From NCBI RefSeq assembly GCF_004361855.1, contig NZ_SNWQ01000005.1, positions 62,001-126,000 of the forward strand: a stretch of 64,000 nucleotides of DNA, read 5' to 3'. This document shows, in pieces, positions 34,717 to 45,070 of the stretch (position 1 is its first letter; every line of letters begins with the position of its first letter). This DNA comes from Kribbella caucasensis (GTDB lineage: Bacteria; Actinomycetota; Actinomycetes; Propionibacteriales; Kribbellaceae). Below the pieces are notes generated by a model. That model was not told where the DNA came from, searched no databases, and saw nothing but the letters and a program-made list of their open reading frames with translations. A program made the position numbers and the translations under genes.

Positions 34717-36552
34717 CTACTCCGCGGCCAGTGTTTCCAGGACGCCGTCGCCGTACTTCGCGAGTTTGTTCTCGCCGACCCCACTGATCCGGCCCAGCTC
34801 GGCCAGCGTCGTCGGCAGCTCGGTCGCGATCTGCCGCAACGTCGCGTCGTGGAAGATCACGTACGCCGGGACGCCCTGTTCCTTGGCGACTCCGGCTCGC
34901 CAGCCGCGCAGCCGTTCGAAGGTCGGCGCGGCCTCGGCCGGCAGGTCGACGGTCTTCTTCTTGCCGCCGGACGACGAGGACTTCGACCGGGCGACCCGCT
35001 CGGGTTCGCGACGCATCATCACCTCACGCCGGCGGCCGAGCACCTCCGCGCTGTCCTCGGTGAGCACGAGCGTGCCGTAGTCGCCTTCGACCGCGAGCAA
35101 GCGCTGGGCCAGCAGTTGCCGGATCACACCGCGCCACTCGGCGTCCTTCAGCTCGGTGCCGATGCCGAAGACGCTCAACTGGTCGTGCCGGAACTGGGTC
35201 ACCTTCTCGGTCTGCTTGCCGAGCAGGATGTCGATCACCTGACCGGCGCCGAACTTCTGGTTCCGCTCGTTCTTCAACCGGTACACGGCGGACAGCAGCT
35301 TCTGCGCCGCGATCGTGCCGTCCCACGACTCCGGTGGGGTCAGGCAGGTGTCGCAGTTGTCGCAGGCCTCGCCCTGCTGGCCGAAGTACGCGAGCAACTG
35401 GGTGCGGCGGCACTGCACGGTCTCGCACAGCGCGAGCATCGCGTCGAGGTGAGCACTCAGCCGGCGGCGATGAGCGAGGTCGCCTTCGGACGTGTCGATC
35501 ATCTTGCGCTGCTGCACGACATCCTGCAGCCCGTACGCGAGCCAGGCCGTCGAGGGCAGCCCGTCCCGGCCGGCGCGACCGGTCTCCTGGTAGTACCCCT
35601 CGACCGACTTCGGCAGGTCGAGATGCGCGACGAACCGGACGTCCGGCTTGTCGATCCCCATCCCGAACGCGATCGTCGCGACCACGACCAGCCCGTCCTC
35701 GCGGAGGAACCGGGCCTGGTTCTTCGCGCGAGTCCGGTTGTCGAGTCCGGCGTGGTACGGAACGGCTTCGATCCCGTTCTGGGTCAGGAACGCGGCCGTC
35801 TTCTCGACGCTGTTGCGGGACAGGCAGTAGACGATGCCGGCGTCACCCGCGTGCTCGGTGCGGAGCAGGTCGAGCAGCTGCCGTTGCGGGTTGTCCTTCG
35901 GCGCGATCCGGTACTGGATGTTCGGCCGGTCGAAGCTGGCGACGAAGTGTTTCGCCTCGGACAGGTTCAACCTGGTCGCGATCTCCGCGTGCGTGGCCTC
36001 GGTCGCGGTGGCGGTCAGCGCGATCCGCGGTACGTCAGGCCAGCGCTCGTGCAGCTCCGACAACATCAGGTAGTCGGGCCGGAAGTCATGCCCCCATTGG
36101 GACACGCAGTGCGCCTCGTCGATCGCGAACAACGAGATCTTGCCCTGGTCGAGCAACCGCACGGTCGCCTCGACCCGGAGCCGCTCGGGCGCGAGGTAGA
36201 GCAGATCCAGCTCACCGGCCAGGAACGCCCGCTCGACCTCACGCCGCTGCTCGTAGTCCTGGGTGGAGTTGAGGAATCCGGCCCGTACGCCGAGCGCGGT
36301 CAACGCATCCACCTGGTCCTGCATCAACGCGATCAGCGGCGAGATGACTACACCCACACCGGACCGGACCAGTGCGGGGATCTGGTAACACAACGACTTC
36401 CCGCCGCCGGTCGGCATCAGCACCAGCGCGTCCCCACCGGCGACGACGGTCTCGATGATGTCGCGTTGCCGGCCGCGAAACTCGTCGTACCCGAACACGC
36501 GGTGCAGGACCTGATGAGCTTCCGACTCGGGCAACGCGGTTGTATCGGCCAC
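34717..36552 (-). CDS. recQ: ATP-dependent DNA helicase RecQ
   Basis: 3'-5' helicase of recombination and repair. 611 residues. Walker A is MPTGGGKS; the motif II box is [17 protein letters not shown], which includes the aromatic-rich RecQ loop; [10 protein letters not shown] is motif VI. The zinc-binding region has [23 protein letters not shown]; winged-helix and HRDC domains follow ([28 protein letters not shown]). GTG start with TAGAAT six bases upstream. The 3' end nearly touches the convergent lipoprotein gene. Confidence 0.95.
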   Translation of the reverse strand: MADTTALPESEAHQVLHRVFGYDEFRGRQRDIIETVVAGGDALVLMPTGGGKSLCYQIPALVRSGVGVVISPLIALMQDQVDALTALGVRAGFLNSTQDYEQRREVERAFLAGELDLLYLAPERLRVEATVRLLDQGKISLFAIDEAHCVSQWGHDFRPDYLMLSELHERWPDVPRIALTATATEATHAEIATRLNLSEAKHFVASFDRPNIQYRIAPKDNPQRQLLDLLRTEHAGDAGIVYCLSRNSVEKTAAFLTQNGIEAVPYHAGLDNRTRAKNQARFLREDGLVVVATIAFGMGIDKPDVRFVAHLDLPKSVEGYYQETGRAGRDGLPSTAWLAYGLQDVVQQRKMIDTSEGDLAHRRRLSAHLDAMLALCETVQCRRTQLLAYFGQQGEACDNCDTCLTPPESWDGTIAAQKLLSAVYRLKNERNQKFGAGQVIDILLGKQTEKVTQFRHDQLSVFGIGTELKDAEWRGVIRQLLAQRLLAVEGDYGTLVLTEDSAEVLGRRREVMMRREPERVARSKSSSSGGKKKTVDLPAEAAPTFERLRGWRAGVAKEQGVPAYVIFHDATLRQIATELPTTLAELGRISGVGENKLAKYGDGVLETLAAE

Positions 36553-36558
36553 CCGGCG

Positions 36559-36564
36559 ATTCTA
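36559..36564 (-). promoter_or_regulatory. -10 box, leaderless recQ start
   Basis: On the minus strand TAGAAT lies exactly six bases before the recQ GTG. Confidence 0.5.
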
Positions 36565-36599
36565 GTGAGGTCCAGGGACAACCGTTGGCACCCTGTGGA

Positions 36600-37028
36600 T
36601 TACGTGATCTCGCCCTTGTAGGTACCGACACTCCAGAGGTTGCCTTCGGGGTCCTTCACGGTGAAACCGCGGGAGCCGTAGTCCTCGTCGCGCAGGCCGC
36701 GTACGACGACCGCGCCGGCGGCGATCGCCTGCGCCAGCAACCGGTCCGGGTCGCCGTCGACGACGAGATAGACCGACTGCGGATGGTCGGCCAGCCAGGA
36801 GAAGTCGTCCGGCACGTGGTTTCGGCCGACCGAGCTGACCATCACGCCACCGCCGGCCGGCCAGGCCAGCTCGGAATGGGCGATCGATCCTTCGGTCTCA
36901 CCGGCATACAGGCAGACCTGGGTGAAGCCCAGTCCCTCGGTGAGGAACTTCAAGGCTGCTTGGCCGTCGTGGTAGATCAGTGTCGGCCAGACACCGACGA
37001 CGATCTTGTTCTCGGTTGTCGTGTTCAT
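36600..37028 (-). CDS. VOC-superfamily (glyoxalase/bleomycin-resistance-like) protein
   Basis: 142 residues from the ATG at 37028, with GGAGG immediately upstream. IVVGVWPTLIYHDGQAALKFLTEGLGF and FTVKDPEGNLWSVGTY are VOC marks of the PhnB-like group. It overlaps the end of the araC gene by four bases (ATGA), so the two are co-translated, and this protein is likely the product controlled alongside that regulator. Substrate unknown. Confidence 0.85.
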   Translation of the reverse strand: MNTTTENKIVVGVWPTLIYHDGQAALKFLTEGLGFTQVCLYAGETEGSIAHSELAWPAGGGVMVSSVGRNHVPDDFSWLADHPQSVYLVVDGDPDRLLAQAIAAGAVVVRGLRDEDYGSRGFTVKDPEGNLWSVGTYKGEIT

Positions 37029-37870
37029 ACCTCCGACTCTGCGCCCGCACCGACCGGCACGTCTTGAACGTTTGGGAGCAGTTCCTCGGTCATCCACTGC
37101 CGCGGAGAGCAGCCGGCGATCGCGTTCCACTCCCGGGTGAGATGGGCCTGGTCGGCGTACCCGAGCTCAGCCGACAGCTCCGCCAGCCTGAGCTTCGGAT
37201 CGCGCCTCAGCCGCCCGACCGCCTGCTCGAACCGCATCACCCGGGCCGCCACCTTCGGTCCCAAGCCGTACTCATTGGTGAACCGGTCCGTCAGATGCCG
37301 ACGGCTCCAACCGATCTCGGTCGCCAGGTCCTCCACGCCGACCGCCCCGGCCGTCTCGCGGAGGCGCCGCCACGCCCAACCGAGCTCGGCTCGCGTCTCC
37401 GGTGCGGGCTCGTCCGCCCAGTGCTCGAGCAGCAGGCTCTCGACCAGGTCGAAGCGCTCGACCCAGGTCGGCGCCTCCCGTAGCCGCCCGCTGACGGCGC
37501 GGGCCGGGCTGCCGAGGATGTCGTCCAGCTCCACCACCGCCGACGCGAGCTCGCCGGGCGGCAGGCCGAGCAGGGCCCGCGCCGCGGCGGGCCGGAGGGC
37601 GAGCTGGATCCCGGACCGATTGGGCGACTGACCGATGTGTACGGCGGTCGAGTGCAGCCCGCCGACGACGGTGCCGAACGTGGTGACGGGGGAGCCCGGC
37701 CAGGCGATGCCGAGCGGCTCGTCGAGGGTGATGACGAGGGTCAGGTACTGCGAGGGGAGGCCGCGGTGGAGCGCGGGCGGCTCACCGGGATACGCGTAGC
37801 CGGTGACCTCGGCGACGTACGGGCGCAGGGCGGGGTGCACACGCCGCCAGTGAAGCTCGAACCCCGTCAT
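37025..37870 (-). CDS. AraC-family transcriptional regulator
   Basis: 281 residues from the ATG at 37870 (a GTG two codons earlier is possible). The N-terminal ligand/dimer domain has unknown specificity. The C-terminal double helix-turn-helix has VEDLATEIGWSRRHLTDRFTNEYGLGPK and LAELSAELGYADQAHLTREWNAIAGCSPRQW, the AraC signature. Coupled to the VOC gene. TAGCCT lies six bases before the ATG, so it is probably leaderless. Confidence 0.88.
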   Translation of the reverse strand: MTGFELHWRRVHPALRPYVAEVTGYAYPGEPPALHRGLPSQYLTLVITLDEPLGIAWPGSPVTTFGTVVGGLHSTAVHIGQSPNRSGIQLALRPAAARALLGLPPGELASAVVELDDILGSPARAVSGRLREAPTWVERFDLVESLLLEHWADEPAPETRAELGWAWRRLRETAGAVGVEDLATEIGWSRRHLTDRFTNEYGLGPKVAARVMRFEQAVGRLRRDPKLRLAELSAELGYADQAHLTREWNAIAGCSPRQWMTEELLPNVQDVPVGAGAESEV

Positions 37871-37876
37871 GCTCAC

Positions 37877-37882
37877 AGGCTA
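37877..37882 (-). promoter_or_regulatory. -10 box, leaderless araC start
   Basis: TAGCCT on the minus strand, six bases before the ATG at 37870. This spacing supports that ATG over the GTG at 37876. Confidence 0.5.
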
Positions 37883-38027
37883 GATCTGCCCATGGACAGT
37901 TTCACGCCCTCCGGAATGCGGGACCGCCATACCGCCATCTGGACGACCATGGCACCATGTTGATTCGCGCCCACCCCACCGCCCCGGTCAGGCGGTGGAG
38001 TCGTCCAGAACGCAAGGAGATGTCGTC

Positions 38028-39878
38028 GTGCCTGCTTTGAGGTCCCGTACTGTCACCCACGGCCGCAACATGGCGGGCGCTCGCGCGCTCATGCAGGCCT
38101 CCGGGGTAGCCCGGGAGGACTTCGGCAAGCCGATCATCGCGGTGGCGAACAGCTTCACCGAGTTCGTCCCCGGGCACACCCACCTGGCACCGGTCGGCCG
38201 GATCGTGTCCGAGGCGATCCACGCGGCCGGCGGGATCGCGCGCGAGTTCAACACGATCGCGGTCGACGACGGGATCGCGATGGGTCACGGCGGCATGCTC
38301 TACAGCCTGCCGTCGCGGGACCTGATCGCCGACTCGGTCGAGTACATGGTCGAGGCGCACTGCGCCGACGCGCTGGTCTGCATCTCGAACTGCGACAAGA
38401 TCACCCCGGGCATGCTGATGGCCGCGATGCGGCTGAACATCCCGACCTTGTTCGTCTCCGGCGGCCCGATGGAGGCCGGCCGGGCGACCCTGGTCGATGG
38501 CACCGTGCGCAAGCTCGACCTGATCGACGCGATGTCCGAGGCCGTCAACGAGAACGTCTCCGACGCCGACATCCTGCGGATCGAGGAGAACGCCTGCCCG
38601 ACCTGTGGATCCTGTTCGGGCATGTTCACCGCGAACTCGATGAACTGCCTGACCGAGGCGATCGGGCTGTCGCTGCCCGGCAACGGTTCGGTGCTCGCCA
38701 CCCACACCGCCCGCAAGGCCCTGTACGAGCGGGCCGGAGCGACCGCCGTCGAGCTGGCCCACCGGTACTACGACGGTGACGACGCGACCGTGCTGCCCCG
38801 GGCCATCGGCTCGCGGGCCGCGTTCGAGAACGCGATGGCGCTGGACATCGCGATGGGCGGTTCAACCAACACGATCCTGCACCTGCTCGCGGCCGCGCAG
38901 GAGGCGGAAGTCGACTTCGACCTGGACGACATCAACGCGGTCTCGCGCCGGGTGCCGTGCCTGGCCAAGGTCGCCCCGAACGTCGCGCCGGGTGGCACCT
39001 ACTACATGGAGGACGTGCACCGGGCCGGGGGTATCCCGGCGATCCTCGGCGAGCTGCACCGGGCCGGTTTGCTGAACGAGGACGTCCACACGGTGCACAG
39101 CGACTCGATCGACGAGTGGCTCAAGACCTGGGATCTGCGTGGCGGCTCACCGTCGCCCGAGGCTGTCGAGCTGTGGCACGCGGCTCCGGGGGGCGAGCGC
39201 TCGGCGACCGCGTTCTCCCAGTCGAAGCGGTGGGAGACCCTCGACACGGACGCCGCTGGTGGGTGCATCCGGGATCTCGAGCACGCGTACTCCGTTGACG
39301 GCGGCCTCGCAGTACTGAAGGGCAATCTGGCCGAGGACGGCTGTGTGGTGAAGACCGCCGGCGTGGACGAGTCGATCTGGACCTTCCAGGGCCCGGCCGT
39401 CGTCTGCGAGTCGCAGGACGAGGCGGTCGAGAAGATCCTCACCCAGCAGATCCAGCCCGGCGACGTCGTGGTGATCCGGTACGAGGGTCCGAAGGGCGGA
39501 CCGGGGATGCAGGAGATGCTGTACCCCACCTCGTACCTGAAGGGCCGCGGCCTGGGCAAGGTCTGCGCCCTCATCACCGACGGCCGCTTCTCCGGCGGGA
39601 CCTCGGGACTGTCGATCGGCCACGCCTCACCCGAGGCGGCTTCCGGCGGCACGATCGCGCTGGTCCACGACGGCGATCAGATCCGCATCGACATCCCCAA
39701 CCGCTCCATCGACCTCCTGGTCGCCGAGGACGAATTGGCAGCGCGCCGCGAGGCGTTGGGTGGCGTGTACGCCCCACGCGATCGGGACCGGAAGGTTTCC
39801 CAAGCCCTCCGCGCCTACGCCGCCATGGCCACCAGCGCCGACAAGGGCGCAGTACGGGACGTCACCAAGCTCGGCTGA
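38028..39878 (+). CDS. ilvD: Dihydroxy-acid dehydratase IlvD
   Basis: Iron-sulfur enzyme of valine, leucine and isoleucine synthesis, converting dihydroxy acids to keto acids. 616 residues from the GTG at 38028, the same length as E. coli IlvD, with AAGGAGA upstream; an 11-residue longer frame is less likely. Cluster cysteines lie in [10 protein letters not shown] and [41 protein letters not shown] is the C-terminal signature. It stands alone rather than next to ilvBNC. Confidence 0.95.
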   Translation: MPALRSRTVTHGRNMAGARALMQASGVAREDFGKPIIAVANSFTEFVPGHTHLAPVGRIVSEAIHAAGGIAREFNTIAVDDGIAMGHGGMLYSLPSRDLIADSVEYMVEAHCADALVCISNCDKITPGMLMAAMRLNIPTLFVSGGPMEAGRATLVDGTVRKLDLIDAMSEAVNENVSDADILRIEENACPTCGSCSGMFTANSMNCLTEAIGLSLPGNGSVLATHTARKALYERAGATAVELAHRYYDGDDATVLPRAIGSRAAFENAMALDIAMGGSTNTILHLLAAAQEAEVDFDLDDINAVSRRVPCLAKVAPNVAPGGTYYMEDVHRAGGIPAILGELHRAGLLNEDVHTVHSDSIDEWLKTWDLRGGSPSPEAVELWHAAPGGERSATAFSQSKRWETLDTDAAGGCIRDLEHAYSVDGGLAVLKGNLAEDGCVVKTAGVDESIWTFQGPAVVCESQDEAVEKILTQQIQPGDVVVIRYEGPKGGPGMQEMLYPTSYLKGRGLGKVCALITDGRFSGGTSGLSIGHASPEAASGGTIALVHDGDQIRIDIPNRSIDLLVAEDELAARREALGGVYAPRDRDRKVSQALRAYAAMATSADKGAVRDVTKLG

Positions 39879-39884
39879 TCCCCT

Positions 39885-40190
39885 TCAGACGGAGTCCAGG
39901 TCGAAGGCGAGGGTGATGGCTTCGGTGAGGCGGGGTTCCTGGGCGGGGAGGAGGTAGCCGATCAGGCGGCCCAGCTGGACCTTGGGGATGGTCTGGATGT
40001 TGTCGCAGCTGACGGCGCTCGGGTGATCGAGGCCGTTCTCGGTGCCAACCAGGACCTCGGTGGACAGACCGCGGATCGTGCTGGTGATCGGGGCGACCGT
40101 GACGTTCTTCAGCCGCGGGCGGATCAGCTCGCGGGTGAGTACGACCACCGGCCGGGGTTTGTCCAACCGCGCGATGTGGATCGGCCGCAT
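39885..40190 (-). CDS. mazF: MazF/PemK-type toxin
   Basis: 101 residues. MazF endoribonucleases cut mRNA at short sites. RPVVVLTRELIRPRLKNVTVAPITSTIRGLSTEV and SAVSCDNIQTIPKVQLGR match the MazF/PemK family, including the conserved arginine, threonine and serine positions of the fold. The first strand is short compared with E. coli MazF. The gene shares one base with the antitoxin stop and ATG. Confidence 0.9.
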   Translation of the reverse strand: MRPIHIARLDKPRPVVVLTRELIRPRLKNVTVAPITSTIRGLSTEVLVGTENGLDHPSAVSCDNIQTIPKVQLGRLIGYLLPAQEPRLTEAITLAFDLDSV

Positions 40191-40426
40191 CAGTCGAGGT
40201 CGGACAACACGGTGCCACTGGCCGCGGCGGCCAGCCCGTCGAGATCGTCGTACTCGCCGTGCTCGGTCAGGATCGCGAGATCACGTTCGGCCAGCTGCCG
40301 CCTGCGCTCACGCTCCATCGCCCGGGCGACCACGGAGGCCCGGGACGGTGCTTTGTGATCGTCGACCAGCTGGTCCATGAACTCCACCAACTCGTCCGGC
40401 AACCGCACAGTGATCTGCTTGCTCAT
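40190..40426 (-). CDS. Ribbon-helix-helix antitoxin of the mazF pair
   Basis: 78 residues. The N-terminal ribbon-helix-helix is KQITVRLPDELVEFMDQLVDDHKAPSRASVVARAM; the acidic C-terminus would wrap the toxin. Actinobacterial MazF toxins are often paired with RHH rather than AbrB-type antitoxins. TATGGT lies six bases before the ATG, and three TGGTAT repeats lie around the start, a likely autoregulatory operator. Confidence 0.9.
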   Translation of the reverse strand: MSKQITVRLPDELVEFMDQLVDDHKAPSRASVVARAMERERRRQLAERDLAILTEHGEYDDLDGLAAAASGTVLSDLD

Positions 40427-40464
40427 ACCAACACCATACCACCCAGGGATTCACTCCAATACCA
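40425..40464 (-). promoter_or_regulatory. TGGTAT direct repeats: toxin-antitoxin operator and -10
   Basis: ATACCA on the + strand (TGGTAT on the transcribed side) occurs at 40425-40430, 40436-40441 and 40459-40464, spaced 11 and 23 bp, so all on nearly the same helical face. The first overlaps the antitoxin ATG. The middle copy overlaps TATGGT at minus-strand 40438-40433, which sits at -10 spacing from the ATG. Confidence 0.6.
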
Positions 40465-40482
40465 CAAGTACCGGCGGGTGGG

Positions 40483-41151
40483 TTAGTTGGGGTGCATGGA
40501 GGACCAGGGGAGGTCGGTGTCGGGGAGGGAGGGGAGGGCGGCGATGGCGGCCAGTTCGGTGTCGAGGAGGCCGACCAGCTGGGCCAGGCGGGTGGTGGTG
40601 TCGGGGGCTTCGAGGAGCTTCTGGCGTTCGGGGGTGAGGAGGGTCGTTGCGGCCGACATCAAGTAGGACAGCGTGCTCGGGTCGTCCGGCAGGGGGCCGA
40701 GGTGCAGGCCGGGGCTGCTGATCTCGGTCACGGCCGCGGCGTACCGGCGGAAGCGGGCGATCGCGATCGTCGCCGTACCGAGTGGGTCGTCGCCGAGCTC
40801 CTCGGGCAGCCACTCGACATCGGCGACCAGGTAGTCGCCGGTGCTGTCGAGGGAGTCGACCTTGAACCGCCGGTTGCCGGTCAGGGTGACCTCGACCGGT
40901 CCGTCGTCGCCCGCCTCCAGGGTGATCTCGGAGATCGTTGCCGCGCACCCCGTGCCGTAGAGCGAGCGGAACACCCGGTCGCCGAGCTCGTACCCGTCCC
41001 GCACCGCCACCGCGCCGCAGGCCATCTCCCCACCGTTCTCCACCAGATCGCGAATCACCGAGCGGCCCTGTACGTCGGTGATGGGGATGGGGAGCACCAG
41101 CCCGGGGAAGATCACCGTGTCAACGGTGAGAAGCGGCAGGCGCGAATCCAT
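40483..41151 (-). CDS. LON substrate-binding-domain protein
   Basis: 222 residues. It begins RLPLLTVDTVIFPGLVLPIPITD, typical of the N-terminal (PUA-like) domain of Lon protease, with no AAA+ or protease domain. Free-standing LON-domain proteins are common in actinomycetes; their role is unknown. Divergent from hisD. TAGGCT lies six bases before its ATG. Confidence 0.88.
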   Translation of the reverse strand: MDSRLPLLTVDTVIFPGLVLPIPITDVQGRSVIRDLVENGGEMACGAVAVRDGYELGDRVFRSLYGTGCAATISEITLEAGDDGPVEVTLTGNRRFKVDSLDSTGDYLVADVEWLPEELGDDPLGTATIAIARFRRYAAAVTEISSPGLHLGPLPDDPSTLSYLMSAATTLLTPERQKLLEAPDTTTRLAQLVGLLDTELAAIAALPSLPDTDLPWSSMHPN

Positions 41152-41157
41152 GCGCCG

Positions 41158-41163
41158 AGCCTA
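41158..41163 (-). promoter_or_regulatory. -10 box, leaderless LON-domain gene
   Basis: TAGGCT on the minus strand, six bases before the ATG at 41151. Confidence 0.5.
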
Positions 41164-41290
41164 GTGCCAACCACCGACTCCCGTACGCGCGCCGGTGGGT
41201 GGCCGGGAGGGAAGACGGGGTGGCGGTTGTCCACGCTCCCGGATGCGCCGAGGCTGTGGACAGGGGACGGAGCAGGGCAGGCCCGGCCAC

Positions 41291-41296
41291 TAGACT
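41291..41296 (+). promoter_or_regulatory. -10 box, leaderless hisD start
   Basis: TAGACT six bases before the hisD ATG. The intervening GAGGGC could alternatively be read as a very close Shine-Dalgarno sequence. Confidence 0.5.
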
Positions 41297-41302
41297 GAGG
41301 GC

Positions 41303-42616
41303 ATGATTCGTCGTGTCGACCTGCGGGGGCGGGTGGCGGCTGGAGAGGTGGTTGAGCTCCAGGCGCTGGTTCCCCGTGCCGTGTTCGACGTCGAGAAGGC
41401 TCTCGACGTCGCCCGACCGATCTGTCTCGACGTCCGTCATCGTGGCCTCGAGGCGATCCGGGAGTACGGCGAGAAGTTCGACCAGGTGCGGGTGGACGAC
41501 CTCCGGGTGCCGGCCGAGGCGTTGAAGACGGCGCTGGAGGAGCTCGACCCCGAGGTGCGGAGCGCCTTCGAGGAGTCGATCCGGCGGGTCCGCGAGGTCA
41601 GTGAGGACGAGCGCGGCGCCGACGTCGTGTCCGAGCCCGCGAAGGGCGGCCGGGTCACGCAGCGGTTGGTGCCGGTGCAGCGCGTCGGGCTGTATGTGCC
41701 GGGCGGCCGCGCTCCGCTGGCCTCCAGCGTGGTGATGAACGTGGTGCCGGCCCAGGTCGCGGGCGTCCCGTCGCTCGCGGTGGCGTCGCCGCCACAAAAG
41801 GAGTTCGGTGGCCTGCCGCACCCGACTGTGCTCGCCGTGTGCGCACTGCTCGGGATCGACGAGGTGTACGCGATGGGCGGCGCGCAGGCGATCGCCGGGT
41901 TCGCCTATGGGTTCGAGGGGTGCAAGAAGGTCAACCTGATCACCGGCCCGGGCAACATCTACGTCGTCGCCGCCAAGCGGTTCCTGCTCGGCGAGGTCGG
42001 GATCGACTCCGAGGCCGGTCCTACCGAGATCGCCGTACTGGCCGATGACACCGCCGACCCGGCGCATGTCGCGGCCGACCTGATCAGCCAGGCCGAGCAC
42101 GACCCGATGGCGGCCAGCGTTCTGGTCACTCCCAGCGAGACCCTGGCGGCCGCGGTCGAGGCCGAGTTGCCGCAGCAGGTCGTGAAGACGAAGCACCAGG
42201 ACCGGGTCAAGGAGGCGCTCGCCGGCCAGCAGTCCGCCGTCGTGCTGGTCGACGATCTGGAGCAGGGGACCGCCGTGGTGAACGCCTATGCGGCCGAGCA
42301 CCTGGAGATCCAGACGGCCGACGCGGAGGAGCGGGCCGGGCTGATCACCAACGCGGGAGCGATCTTCATCGGCGGCTGGTCGCCGGTCTCGCTCGGCGAC
42401 TACTGCGCGGGCTCGAACCACGTGCTGCCCACGGCCGGTTGCGCGTGCCACTCGTCCGGCTTGTCCGTGCGCAGCTTCCTCAAGGCCGTACACGTCGTGA
42501 ACTACTCGCGCGAAGCCCTCCAAGAGGTCGCCGGTCACGTCGTTGCGCTGGCGCACGCCGAGGACCTGCCCGCCCACGGTGCCGCCGTGTCGGTGCGTTT
42601 CCCCGGGGCGAGCTGA
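41303..42616 (+). CDS. hisD: Histidinol dehydrogenase HisD
   Basis: Zinc enzyme oxidising histidinol to histidine, the last two steps. 437 residues. Signatures: [72 protein letters not shown], and SNHVLPTAG near the C-terminus. First gene of a coupled hisD-hisC-hisB-hisH run; the stop overlaps the hisC ATG by one base. Confidence 0.96.
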   Translation: MIRRVDLRGRVAAGEVVELQALVPRAVFDVEKALDVARPICLDVRHRGLEAIREYGEKFDQVRVDDLRVPAEALKTALEELDPEVRSAFEESIRRVREVSEDERGADVVSEPAKGGRVTQRLVPVQRVGLYVPGGRAPLASSVVMNVVPAQVAGVPSLAVASPPQKEFGGLPHPTVLAVCALLGIDEVYAMGGAQAIAGFAYGFEGCKKVNLITGPGNIYVVAAKRFLLGEVGIDSEAGPTEIAVLADDTADPAHVAADLISQAEHDPMAASVLVTPSETLAAAVEAELPQQVVKTKHQDRVKEALAGQQSAVVLVDDLEQGTAVVNAYAAEHLEIQTADAEERAGLITNAGAIFIGGWSPVSLGDYCAGSNHVLPTAGCACHSSGLSVRSFLKAVHVVNYSREALQEVAGHVVALAHAEDLPAHGAAVSVRFPGAS

Positions 42617-43734
42617 TGGGGCGCTTCGACGGGCTGCCGATCCGGGATGAGCTGAAGAGCTTCGAGCCGTACGGCGCGCCGCAGCTGGACGTCCCGGTCC
42701 TGCTCAACGTCAACGAGAACCCGTACCCGCCGAGCGAGGAGACCGTCGCCGACATCACCGCGTCGGTCGCGGAGGCGGCTCGCGGGCTGAACCGGTACCC
42801 GGATCGCGAGTTCCTCGACCTCCGGGCCGACCTGGCCGCGTATCTCGGCCGCGAGTCGGGCGCCAACCTCACCGCCGACCAGGTGTGGGCCGCCAACGGG
42901 TCGAACGAGGTGATGCTGCACATCCTCCAGGCTTTCGGCGGACCAGGCCGTACCGCACTGTCGTTCGCGCCGACATACTCGATGTACCCGGAGTATGCGC
43001 GGGACACGAACACCGGCTGGGTCACGGGTCGCCGGGCCGAGGACTTCACCCTCGACGAGAGCAAGGCGCTGGCCGCGATCTCCAGGCACCGGCCGTCCGT
43101 CGTACTGCTCGCTTCGCCGAACAACCCGACCGGGACCGCGCTGCCGATCCAGTTGGTGGAGGCGATCGCGGCCCGGACCGCGACGATCGGGGCGGTCCTG
43201 GTGGTCGACGAGGCGTACGCCGAATTCCGTCGTACCGGGACACCGAGTGCGGTCAGCCTGCTCCCGGCGTACTCGCATCTGGCGGTGGCGCGGACGATGT
43301 CGAAGGCGTTCGCCCTGGCCGGCGGGCGGGTCGGATACCTTGCCGCGAGCAAGCAACTGGTGGACGCGCTGCGGATCGTGCGGTTGCCGTACCACCTGTC
43401 CGCCGTGACCCAGGCGGTTGCGCGGGCCGCGCTGCGGCATTCGGACGAGTTGCTCGGCCGGGTCGACCAGCTCCGGGTCGAGCGGGACGAAACCGTCGAC
43501 TGGCTGCGGGCGCAAGGGCTGCGCGCGGTCGACTCGGACGCGAACTTCGTCCTGTTCGGCACGTTCGCCGACCGGCATGCGGTCTGGCAGTCGCTGCTCG
43601 ACGACGGCGTGCTGATCCGCGAGACCGGACCGGACGGCTGGCTGCGGGTCTCGATCGGCACCGGCGCCGAGATGGCCGCGTTCCGAGCCTCGTTGGAGCG
43701 AGTTCTCAAGACAGACGTGGGAAGGCATTCATGA
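42616..43734 (+). CDS. hisC: Histidinol-phosphate aminotransferase HisC
   Basis: PLP enzyme making histidinol phosphate. 372 residues from the ATG at 42616. [12 protein letters not shown] at the N-terminus, [22 protein letters not shown] and the PLP-lysine motif [16 protein letters not shown] are all present. The stop overlaps the hisB ATG (ATGA). Longer in-frame starts within hisD were discarded. Confidence 0.95.
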   Translation: MGRFDGLPIRDELKSFEPYGAPQLDVPVLLNVNENPYPPSEETVADITASVAEAARGLNRYPDREFLDLRADLAAYLGRESGANLTADQVWAANGSNEVMLHILQAFGGPGRTALSFAPTYSMYPEYARDTNTGWVTGRRAEDFTLDESKALAAISRHRPSVVLLASPNNPTGTALPIQLVEAIAARTATIGAVLVVDEAYAEFRRTGTPSAVSLLPAYSHLAVARTMSKAFALAGGRVGYLAASKQLVDALRIVRLPYHLSAVTQAVARAALRHSDELLGRVDQLRVERDETVDWLRAQGLRAVDSDANFVLFGTFADRHAVWQSLLDDGVLIRETGPDGWLRVSIGTGAEMAAFRASLERVLKTDVGRHS

Positions 43735-44330
43735 CCAGGACTGCCCGGATCGATCGGGAGACCAGCGAATCGAAGGTGCTGGTCGAGCTCGACCTGGACG
43801 GCACCGGCCGCGCCGACATCTCCACCGGCGTCGGCTTCTACGACCACATGCTCAACGCGCTGGCCAAGCACGCGCTGCTCGACCTGCACGTGAACACGGT
43901 CGGCGACCTCGAGATCGACGCGCACCACACCGTCGAGGACACCGCGATCGGCCTCGGTCAGGCGCTCAAGCAGGCGCTCGGCGACAAGCGCGGCATCCGC
44001 CGGTTCGGTGACGCGACCGTGCCGCTGGACGAGGCGCTCGTGCACTGCACCGTCGACCTGTCCGGCCGGCCGTACTGCGTGCACACGGGTGAGCCCGAAG
44101 GCCAGGTGTACGCGATCATCGGTGGCGACTACGCCGGTTCGCTGACCCAGCACGTGTTCGAGACGCTCGCGTTCAACGCCGCGATCTGCATCCACATCCG
44201 GGTGCTGTCCGGGCGCGATCCGCACCACATCGTCGAGGCCCAGTTCAAGGCGTTCGCGCGAGCGCTGCGCGACGCGGCCGAGCACGACCCGCGGCAGCCC
44301 GGTATCCCGTCGACCAAGGGCGCTCTGTGA
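43731..44330 (+). CDS. hisB: Imidazoleglycerol-phosphate dehydratase HisB
   Basis: Monofunctional IGP dehydratase, as in actinomycetes, without the phosphatase domain of E. coli HisB. 199 residues. The manganese-binding histidine motifs [14 protein letters not shown] and [14 protein letters not shown] are present. Start ATG overlapping hisC; stop overlapping the hisH GTG. Confidence 0.95.
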   Translation: MTRTARIDRETSESKVLVELDLDGTGRADISTGVGFYDHMLNALAKHALLDLHVNTVGDLEIDAHHTVEDTAIGLGQALKQALGDKRGIRRFGDATVPLDEALVHCTVDLSGRPYCVHTGEPEGQVYAIIGGDYAGSLTQHVFETLAFNAAICIHIRVLSGRDPHHIVEAQFKAFARALRDAAEHDPRQPGIPSTKGAL

Positions 44331-44968
44331 GCAAGACGGTTGTCCTGCTCGATTATGGGTCGGGCAACATCCGTTCCGGCGAGCGTGCGCTGCAACGCGT
44401 CGGCGCCGACGTGACCGTGACGGCCGACTTCGACCAGGCGCTCAACGCTGACGGCCTGCTGGTTCCGGGCGTCGGGGCGTTCGAGGCCTGTATGACGGGA
44501 CTGCGTGCGGTGCGGGGCGACGTACTGGTGGACCGGCGCTTGACCGGTGGTCGGCCCGTGCTCGGGATCTGCGTCGGCATGCAGATCCTGTTTGCCAAGG
44601 GCATCGAGCATGGGGTCGAGACCGACGGCTGCGAGCAGTGGCCGGGCACGGTCGAGCGACTACAGCCGCACAACAACGAGCCAGTTCCGCACATGGGCTG
44701 GAACACGGTCGACGTCCCGTCGGGAAGCGCTCTCTTCGACGGCATCGAGAAGGACCGGTTCTACTTCGTCCACTCGTACGGCGTACGGACGTGGGAGCTG
44801 ACCGAAACCCGCGCCTCCGTGACCCCGGCCGTGACCTGGTCCGAGTACGGCGGCGACCGGTTCGTGGCCGCGGTCGAGAACGGTCCGCTCGCCGCAACCC
44901 AGTTCCACCCCGAAAAGTCCGGCGACGCCGGCGCCGAACTCCTGTCGAACTGGGTCCGCTCCCTGTAA
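44327..44968 (+). CDS. hisH: Imidazole glycerol phosphate synthase glutaminase subunit HisH
   Basis: Class I glutamine amidotransferase that supplies ammonia to HisF. 213 residues. The nucleophile cysteine is in [11 protein letters not shown], the histidine and glutamate in [12 protein letters not shown]. The N-terminus [13 protein letters not shown] is typical. hisA/priA and hisF, which usually follow in actinomycetes, are absent; the gene is followed by the hairpin repeat and an unrelated transporter operon. Confidence 0.95.
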   Translation: MSKTVVLLDYGSGNIRSGERALQRVGADVTVTADFDQALNADGLLVPGVGAFEACMTGLRAVRGDVLVDRRLTGGRPVLGICVGMQILFAKGIEHGVETDGCEQWPGTVERLQPHNNEPVPHMGWNTVDVPSGSALFDGIEKDRFYFVHSYGVRTWELTETRASVTPAVTWSEYGGDRFVAAVENGPLAATQFHPEKSGDAGAELLSNWVRSL

Positions 44969-45000
44969 CCACGGCGCGAACCACGAAACTGAGAACCCTG

Positions 45001-45070
45001 AACAACAAGCCGGGACCTCGGACAGGAAAATAACCTGTCCGAGGTCCCGAGTTGTTGTTGAAGGTGCCGG
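45001..45070. repeat. Dispersed hairpin repeat, copy B
   Basis: A 16-bp perfect stem (45011-45026 with 45034-45049, loop AAAATAA) is enclosed by a second 8-bp stem, AACAACAA 45001-45008 with TTGTTGTT 45052-45059. The tail 45043-45070 matches copy A at 25 of 28 bases. It lies 32 bases after hisH and may also end his transcription. Compared with copy A the inner stem differs on both arms while pairing is kept. Confidence 0.8.
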
